From an uncultured Clostridia bacterium (GTDB taxonomy: Bacteria; Bacillota; Clostridia; Christensenellales; Borkfalkiaceae): a stretch of DNA of 15,489 bases. The translations under genes and the position numbers were made by a program. The stretch spans positions 1 to 15,489 of the forward strand of contig CAKQKN010000083.1 in NCBI GenBank assembly GCA_934249215.1, written 5' to 3'. Shown one piece after another: positions 1 through 4,678 of this stretch. Position 1 is the first letter of the stretch. Every line of letters begins with the position of its first letter. The notes beneath the pieces are model-generated. The model was not told where the DNA came from. It searched no databases and saw only the letters and a program-made list of their open reading frames with translations.

Positions 1-2
1 CT

Positions 3-1301
3 GTTTTGGGCGCGGGAAGCGTCGTATTTACCAAAAACTTGCTCGGCGACTGTATTCTGACGCCGGAACTCGGCGAAATTCATCTTTCGTTGCACGATAT
101 CGATCCGATAAGACTGGGCGATGCGGAAAGGCTTATCAACGAGATCGACCGCAAATACGGCGGAAAGGCTACCGTCACGGCGAGCCTTGACCGACGCGAA
201 GCGATGCGCGGGTCCGATTTCGTCATCAACACCGTTCAGATCGGCGGGTACGAGCCGTGCACCGTTACCGATTTCGAGGTCCCCAAAAAATACGGTTTAA
301 GACAGACGATCGCCGACACGCTCGGAATCGGCGGCATTTTCCGCGCGCTTCGGACGATTCCTTTCCTCGAAGAGGTGGCGGACGACTATTTCGCGGTCTG
401 CCCCGGCGCGATGTTCCTTAACTATACCAACCCGATGGCGATGCTCACGGGCTATCTTCAGAAATATCTCGAGATTAAAAATTCCGTCGGGCTTTGCCAC
501 AGCGTTCAGTGCTGCGTTCCCGGGCTTCTCGGTGCGGTCGGAATGGACGAATATATCGAAAAATGCAAGTGGGAGATTGCGGGTATAAACCATCAGGCGT
601 GGCTCACGCGGCTCACCGACCTTGACGGCAACGACCTCTATCCCGAGGTCAAGAAGAGATCGCTTTCGGGCGAATATGCCGAAAAGATGAAAAACGATCT
701 CGTTCGTCACGACATTATGCACAGATTCGGCTATTATAACACCGAGTCGAGCGAGCATACGTCCGAATATAATCCGTATTATATAAAGGCGAAATATCCC
801 GAACTCATCGAAAGATTCAACATTCCTCTTGACGAATATCCCCGCCGTTGCCGCGAGCAGATCGAGAAGTGGAACAAAATGCGCGAGGACCTTTTCAGCG
901 CCGACTTCAAGCACGAAAAGAGCAAAGAATTCGGTTCGTATATCGTCAACGCGGTCGTTAACGATCAGCCCATTCGCATTCACGGCAACGTGCTGAACAA
1001 GAACTATATCACCAATCTTCCGAACGACGCGTGCGTAGAGGTCGCATGCCTTGTCGACAGACAGGGTATCCATCCGACCGTATACGGCAATCTGCCCGAA
1101 CAGTGCGCCGCGCTCAACCGCACGAACATAAACGTTCAGAACATGACGATCGAAGCGGCAAAAGAACGCCGCAAAGACCTCGTTTACATGGCGGCGTATC
1201 TCGATCCGCACACTGCCGCGGAACTTTCCCTCGACGACATAAAGTCGCTCTGCGACGATCTCTTCGAAGCGCACGGCAAGTGGATTCCCGAGTTTAAGTA
1301 A
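3..1301 (+). CDS. melA: alpha-galactosidase, GH4 family (5' end cut by window)
   Basis: Glycoside hydrolase family 4 enzymes hydrolyse alpha-galactosides such as melibiose in the cytoplasm, using NAD+ and a divalent metal (usually Mn2+) in a redox-elimination mechanism. The visible N-terminus is the NAD-binding GAGS loop, followed by an acidic HDID segment. The stretch QIGGYEPCTVTDFEV, TIADTLG, RALRTIP, NPMAM, then GLCHSVQ (metal-ligand Cys codon at 495-497) and GINHQAW (His codon at 591-593), TESSEH, PLDEYP, VEVACLVD, TNINVQ and DPHTAA all match what I recall of E. coli MelA along its whole length. The frame is open through the first base, so the TTG at 6 is not the start; roughly six to ten residues lie outside the window. 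It ends with TAA and a strong hairpin terminator. A close GH4 relative (for example alpha-galacturonidase) is possible, but the MelA match is better. Confidence 0.93.
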   Translation, partial: VLGAGSVVFTKNLLGDCILTPELGEIHLSLHDIDPIRLGDAERLINEIDRKYGGKATVTASLDRREAMRGSDFVINTVQIGGYEPCTVTDFEVPKKYGLRQTIADTLGIGGIFRALRTIPFLEEVADDYFAVCPGAMFLNYTNPMAMLTGYLQKYLEIKNSVGLCHSVQCCVPGLLGAVGMDEYIEKCKWEIAGINHQAWLTRLTDLDGNDLYPEVKKRSLSGEYAEKMKNDLVRHDIMHRFGYYNTESSEHTSEYNPYYIKAKYPELIERFNIPLDEYPRRCREQIEKWNKMREDLFSADFKHEKSKEFGSYIVNAVVNDQPIRIHGNVLNKNYITNLPNDACVEVACLVDRQGIHPTVYGNLPEQCAALNRTNINVQNMTIEAAKERRKDLVYMAAYLDPHTAAELSLDDIKSLCDDLFEAHGKWIPEFK

Positions 1302-1315
1302 GATATTGTGATTAT

Positions 1316-1356
1316 AAAAAAACGGTTTCGCGAGGGATTTCGCGAAGCCGTTTTTT
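1316..1356. terminator. bidirectional intrinsic terminator between melA and the R-M regulator
   Basis: A 12-bp stem (1321-1332 with 1341-1352, one G-T wobble) closes an 8-nt loop and runs directly into T6 on the plus strand (1351-1356). An A7 run at 1316-1322 gives the matching T tract on the minus strand. It can therefore end melA from the left and the convergent regulator gene from the right. The rest of the 1302-1450 gap is T-rich and shows nothing I can name beyond a short GAGTTGAACTC inverted repeat at 1390-1400. Confidence 0.88.
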
Positions 1357-1450
1357 GTTTTATCGTTTTATGCTTTTAAGCCTTTGAATGAGTTGAACTC
1401 GTTGTTAGATTTGTTGTTTTTTTGATCGTACATTTTTTTTGCGCGATTTA

Positions 1451-1663
1451 TTAAAATCGTTCGTTTTCGGGCACACCCAAAAGGTCGTAAACGCTCACTT
1501 CGTAAAGTTTCGACAGTTCAAGAAGTTTTTCGTATTCCGGGCGAGAAATATCGTTTTCCCAATCGCTCACGTTCGATTGATGAATCTTCATTTTGTCTGC
1601 AACTTGTTTTTGTGTATAGCCGCTGCTTTTGCGCGCATTTTTAAAGAAAATTCCGTAATTCAT
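1451..1663 (-). CDS. Xre/Cro-C1-type regulator, likely R-M controller (C) protein
   Basis: A 70-residue single-domain protein made almost entirely of a Cro/C1 helix-turn-helix: YTQKQVADKM, then the recognition-helix region HQSNVSDWENDISRP, then LELSKLYEVSVYDLLGV. Stand-alone Xre domains of 70-90 residues beside a divergent methyltransferase gene are typical of controller proteins, which time the expression of restriction and modification genes. I chose the ATG at 1663 because it gives the usual domain start. An ATG at 1672 (three more residues) is also possible, and the frame runs open to 1720 but into promoter and operator sequence. A TAAAAT at 1676-1671 on the minus strand would start transcription at about 1664, meaning little or no leader. 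The two palindromes upstream (1683-1697 and 1706-1720) are the obvious binding sites. The HTH assignment is certain; the controller role is inferred from context. Confidence 0.85.
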   Translation of the reverse strand: MNYGIFFKNARKSSGYTQKQVADKMKIHQSNVSDWENDISRPEYEKLLELSKLYEVSVYDLLGVPENERF

Positions 1664-1670
1664 TAAGTCC

Positions 1671-1676
1671 ATTTTA
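1671..1676 (-). promoter_or_regulatory. possible -10 element of the regulator gene
   Basis: Minus-strand TAAAAT placed seven bases before ATG 1663. No good -35 lies at 16-18 bp; a TTGTCA at 1703-1698 is 21 bp away. This would be a weak promoter that may need the regulator bound at the palindrome 1683-1697, which is at about -19 to -33. Confidence 0.4.
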
Positions 1677-1682
1677 CCAAAA

Positions 1683-1697
1683 ATGTGTGTTACACAT
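1683..1697. promoter_or_regulatory. operator palindrome A for the R-M regulator
   Basis: ATGTGTGTTACACAT is a near-perfect inverted repeat (ATGTG...CACAT arms) touching the first base of the operon's -35 box. Its half-sites match palindrome B 23 bp away, so both probably bind the same dimeric Xre protein encoded at 1451-1663. Confidence 0.68.
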
Positions 1698-1725
1698 TGA
1701 CAAATATGTGCAATGCACATATAAT
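1697..1725 (+). promoter_or_regulatory. consensus promoter of the R-M operon
   Basis: TTGACA (1697-1702), 17-bp spacer, TATAAT (1720-1725): a perfect consensus pair. The predicted start site is about 1732, which is the A of the first ATG of the operon, so the message would be leaderless. Palindrome A ends at the first base of the -35 and palindrome B fills the spacer, so a bound repressor would occlude RNA polymerase. Confidence 0.85.
1706..1720. promoter_or_regulatory. operator palindrome B for the R-M regulator
   Basis: ATGTGCAATGCACAT is a perfect ATGTGC/GCACAT inverted repeat with a 3-nt centre. It lies wholly between the -35 and -10 boxes of the operon promoter and overlaps the first T of the -10. 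Confidence 0.72.
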
Positions 1726-1731
1726 ATAATC

Positions 1732-2469
1732 ATGGTAAATTGTAAAACAAACAAAACAAATGATAGCAAGTCGCAAATAAAATCAAAAAAGCGGGTGGCG
1801 GATCACGGCGAGGTTTTTACCAACGAGAGGGAAGTGAAAGCCATGTGCGATCTCGTCGCGCAGGAATGCGAACGAATCGACAGCAGATTTTTGGAGCCTG
1901 CGTGCGGGACGGGAAATTTTCTTGCCGAAATTCTTTCGCGAAAACTCGCCGCAGTCAAAAAAGCGTATAAAACCAATCCGTACGATTTCGAACGGTATTC
2001 CGTGCTTGCGATCTCGAGCGTTTACGGCGTGGACATTCTCGCCGACAACGTGAAAGAGTGTCGGGAGCGGCTTTTTAAGATCTGGGACAAAGAGTATAAA
2101 GCCGTTTGCAAAAAAGCGGCGAACGACGAAACGCGCGAAGCGGTGAGATATATTCTTTCCAAAAACATTTTGTGCGGCAACGCTTTAACGCTTATGCGTG
2201 TGGACGAAAACCAAAAAGATCTCGATCTGCCGATCGTTTTTCCCGAATGGAGCCTGATCCTCGGAACGAAACTCAAGCGGCGCGATTTCCGCCTCGACGT
2301 GATGCTGAAAGCAAACGACAAGCCGAAAAGCGGACAACCCTCTTTGTTTGACGTGCCGGAGGAAATAAGGAAATATTTGTCGATCAACCCGACGACGAAG
2401 GAATTTATGGCGGAGCCGATATGTGAATATCCGCCCGTACATTACAGGAAGGTACAGGAGAATGGCTGA
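1732..2469 (+). CDS. N6-adenine methyltransferase-fold subunit of R-M system, no visible catalytic motif
   Basis: A 245-residue protein. After a lysine-rich N-terminus comes GEVFTNEREVKAMCDLV, the usual lead-in to a class I DNA methyltransferase, then motif I (EPACGTGNFLAEIL, SAM binding), YGVDILADNV (acidic motif II region) and ILCGNAL. Where amino-methyltransferases carry motif IV (NPPY/DPPY) there is none; the C-terminal third is short and ends in CEYPPVHYRKVQ. I recall similar small proteins encoded just upstream of Eco57I-like methyltransferases, so the absence looks like a family trait and not a break. It may be a SAM-binding partner of the next protein (inference). The ATG at 1732 lies where the consensus promoter should start transcription. 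A GTG at 1687 would place coding sequence over the promoter and operators and was rejected. The stop overlaps the next start by 8 bp, implying translational coupling. Confidence 0.82.
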   Translation: MVNCKTNKTNDSKSQIKSKKRVADHGEVFTNEREVKAMCDLVAQECERIDSRFLEPACGTGNFLAEILSRKLAAVKKAYKTNPYDFERYSVLAISSVYGVDILADNVKECRERLFKIWDKEYKAVCKKAANDETREAVRYILSKNILCGNALTLMRVDENQKDLDLPIVFPEWSLILGTKLKRRDFRLDVMLKANDKPKSGQPSLFDVPEEIRKYLSINPTTKEFMAEPICEYPPVHYRKVQENG

Positions 2470-4018
2470 AACTTTTTTTGACAAAATCTACAAAAACAAA
2501 ACTATGCACACGCCCGACGTTTTGTCGTGCCTTGCGAACCTCAGTAACGACGAAGTATTCACGCCGCCCGACGTCGTGAACAAAATGCTCGACCTTTTGC
2601 CGCAAGAATTGTTTTCCGATCCGAACGCCACTTTTTTGGATCCCGCTTGCAAAACGGGCGTGTTTTTGCGCGAGATAGCAAAGCGTTTGCTCGTCGGGTT
2701 AAAGGACAAAATTCCCGACCTTAAAAAGCGCGTCGATCACATTTTTCACAAGCAGCTTTTCGGGATCGCGATCACGGAACTCACGAGTTTATTGTCCCGC
2801 CGCAGTTTGTATTGTTCAAAATATCCTAACGGAAATTATTCCGTTTCCCGTTTCGATTCGCCCGAGGGAAACATTCGTTTTCGCCGTATCAACCATACGT
2901 GGGTGGGCGATAAATGTAAGTTTTGCGGAGCGAACAAATCTTACGACCGCGGCGAAGAAAAAGAAACCCACGCTGACGAATTTATACACACGACGACACC
3001 GGAGAAAATTTTTAATATGAAATTCGACGTAATAATATCCAACCCGCCTTATCAGCTATCCGACGGCGGCGGCACGGGCTCAAGCGCAATGCCGATATAT
3101 CAATATTTTGTGGAACAAGCAATGAAATTAAGACCTCGCTATTTAACAATGATCATTCCGGCAAGGTGGATGACGGGGGGAAAAGGGCTTGATTATTTCC
3201 GTGAAAAAACAATACATGACAGGCACTTTACGGTGTTGCATGATTTTGCAAATGCGGAAGATTGTTTTACCGGTGTAGATATAAAAGGCGGGGTATGTTA
3301 TTTTCTTTGGGAACGGGACAAGGAAAAAATGTGCGATATTTACAGACACGACAACAACGGCACGAATTTTTCTCAACGCTATTTAGTTGAAGATGATGAC
3401 GATATTTTTATTCGTTATCCGCAACTTGTTTCAATTAAACATAAAGTATGGAAGAATAATGCCGTGTCTTTTGAAACGATCGTATCATCGAGAAAACCTT
3501 ATGGTTTAGCAAGCGACTTTTTCGTTAATCCGTCAAAATTCGGTTTGCCGTCGATAAGTGATATTCCCATAAAAGGCGGGTATAGAGTAATAGGACTTGT
3601 GGCATTAAAAAGGGTAACAAAATATATTCCAAAAGACTATCCTATTCCTCGGATAGGTAACTTATACGGGTATAAAATATTTATATCGAAAGCTTATGGA
3701 ACCGGAGAATTCGGGGAAAGTCCGGCTATGCCTATAATTGCTTTTCCAAAAGAGTTATGCACGGAAACTTTTCTTGAAATAGGGAGTTATAATACGAAAA
3801 CAGAAGCTGAAAACACCTTATCATATTTGAAGACGAAATTTTTTAGATGTTTGGTGAGTATACGCAAACAAACTCAAAATTCTTCATCTAAAGATTATCA
3901 TTATGTTCCAATGCAAGATTTTTCAAAGCCGTGGACGGACGAAGAATTGTATAAAAAATACAACTTGTCGCAAGAAGAAATCGATTTTATCGAATCGATG
4001 ATTAAACCCATGGAGTGA
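2462..4018 (+). CDS. Eco57I-like N6-adenine DNA methyltransferase with C-terminal specificity region
   Basis: A 518-residue protein. The N-terminal part holds SNDEVFTPPDVVNKMLDLLP and a motif I variant, DPACKTGVF, in which Lys replaces the usual Gly; then a CKFCGA two-cysteine knuckle; then motif IV FDVIISNPPYQLS, the catalytic signature of N6-adenine methylation. The following MIIPARWMTGGKGL and GGVCYFLW segments are typical of Eco57I-type modification domains. Roughly the last 250 residues have no common motif and are probably the target-recognition domain. I chose ATG 2462 because AGGAAGG at 2446-2452 is well spaced; an upstream ATG at 2423 in the same frame lacks this. Base composition drops clearly (near 33% GC at 3601-3660) in the 3' half compared with the 5' half, suggesting recombination of the specificity region. 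Likely substrate: host DNA at the recognition site, with SAM possibly bound jointly with the upstream subunit (inference). Confidence 0.86.
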   Translation: MAETFFDKIYKNKTMHTPDVLSCLANLSNDEVFTPPDVVNKMLDLLPQELFSDPNATFLDPACKTGVFLREIAKRLLVGLKDKIPDLKKRVDHIFHKQLFGIAITELTSLLSRRSLYCSKYPNGNYSVSRFDSPEGNIRFRRINHTWVGDKCKFCGANKSYDRGEEKETHADEFIHTTTPEKIFNMKFDVIISNPPYQLSDGGGTGSSAMPIYQYFVEQAMKLRPRYLTMIIPARWMTGGKGLDYFREKTIHDRHFTVLHDFANAEDCFTGVDIKGGVCYFLWERDKEKMCDIYRHDNNGTNFSQRYLVEDDDDIFIRYPQLVSIKHKVWKNNAVSFETIVSSRKPYGLASDFFVNPSKFGLPSISDIPIKGGYRVIGLVALKRVTKYIPKDYPIPRIGNLYGYKIFISKAYGTGEFGESPAMPIIAFPKELCTETFLEIGSYNTKTEAENTLSYLKTKFFRCLVSIRKQTQNSSSKDYHYVPMQDFSKPWTDEELYKKYNLSQEEIDFIESMIKPME

Positions 4019-4024
4019 TAAAAA

Positions 4025-4666
4025 ATGTGTAAAGGATATTTAATAAAATTTATAAAAGAATGTTATTTGGATGATTTGCTTGATAACTTTTTGTATATGA
4101 ATGCAGCCGGTTTTTTCGCTAACAGCACATTAGAAAATGCACAAGGGGATATTTATGAATGCCCGGCGAGTAATAAAAATCAAATTTTTATTGGTAGGAA
4201 TTATCCAATATGGTGTTGCTCATATTTTGAAAAAAGTGAAGTTGAAGAAGGTTATATTGCTTTCGATAAACGTATAATTTCAGACTTTTTCGATCAAAAT
4301 GATAAATTTTGTTGTGTCATCATGGAGGAATCGAGTTTTTCTCATTTATTTGAGGAATGTTTTAAAAAGAGCTCTTTCAGTAGGTATTCCTGTGAATATG
4401 GTTCTGTTGATTATATAAAATTAGGTCGCTCAAACCAAAATGATGCTATGAAATATCTTTTAGCTGAAAACAAACTTGAGGTATTATTTAGAAAAAGGAG
4501 TGATTATGCTTATCAAAGGGAATATAGAATTGCATTTGCTTGTTCGGTAGAGGATAATGGAATTTATCATCCATTAAAATTTATAATGCCCGGAATAAGG
4601 AAATTTGCAAAAGTAGAGAAAGAATATATTTGTGATTCTGAAAAGATATACATAAAATTTGAATAA
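4025..4666 (+). CDS. hypothetical protein in the R-M operon
   Basis: I do not recognise a function. The 213-residue protein is soluble-looking, with no signal peptide or membrane segment. Notable stretches are an N-terminal DNFLYMNAAGFFAN, a cysteine-containing PIWCCSYF, many aromatic residues, and a late FRKRSDYAYQREYRIAF segment. The LYMN...FF start and the Y-x-Q-x-EYRI ending resemble, from memory, a group of uncharacterised Firmicute and phage proteins; this is unverified. It sits 6 bp after the methyltransferase stop with GGAG at 4012-4015, and 12 bp before the helicase start, so it is co-transcribed. Its composition is distinctly AT-rich (about 28% GC at 4441-4500), unlike the genes beyond it (about 53% at 6241-6300). 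Candidate roles are an accessory or immunity protein of the restriction system, or unrelated cargo. Neither is shown. Confidence 0.75.
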   Translation: MCKGYLIKFIKECYLDDLLDNFLYMNAAGFFANSTLENAQGDIYECPASNKNQIFIGRNYPIWCCSYFEKSEVEEGYIAFDKRIISDFFDQNDKFCCVIMEESSFSHLFEECFKKSSFSRYSCEYGSVDYIKLGRSNQNDAMKYLLAENKLEVLFRKRSDYAYQREYRIAFACSVEDNGIYHPLKFIMPGIRKFAKVEKEYICDSEKIYIKFE

Positions 4667-4678
4667 AAAGAGGGAACA

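Noticed and set aside
6..8. TTG at 6 as the start of melA
   Set aside because: The GAGS nucleotide-binding loop needs the preceding beta strand, and the frame is open to the window edge. The real start is outside.
297..1274. 325-residue open frame on the minus strand inside melA
   Set aside because: It is opposite a gene with clear GH4 motifs, and its translation shows no domain and an odd His/Arg/Val-rich composition. It is a shadow of a GC-rich gene.
1687..1731. GTG at 1687 as the methyltransferase start
   Set aside because: This would make the -35, -10 and both palindromes coding sequence. The ATG at 1732 fits the predicted transcription start.
2423..2461. ATG at 2423 as the start of the second methyltransferase
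   Set aside because: It has no ribosome site and a longer overlap with the gene before. AGGAAGG at 2446-2452 fits ATG 2462.
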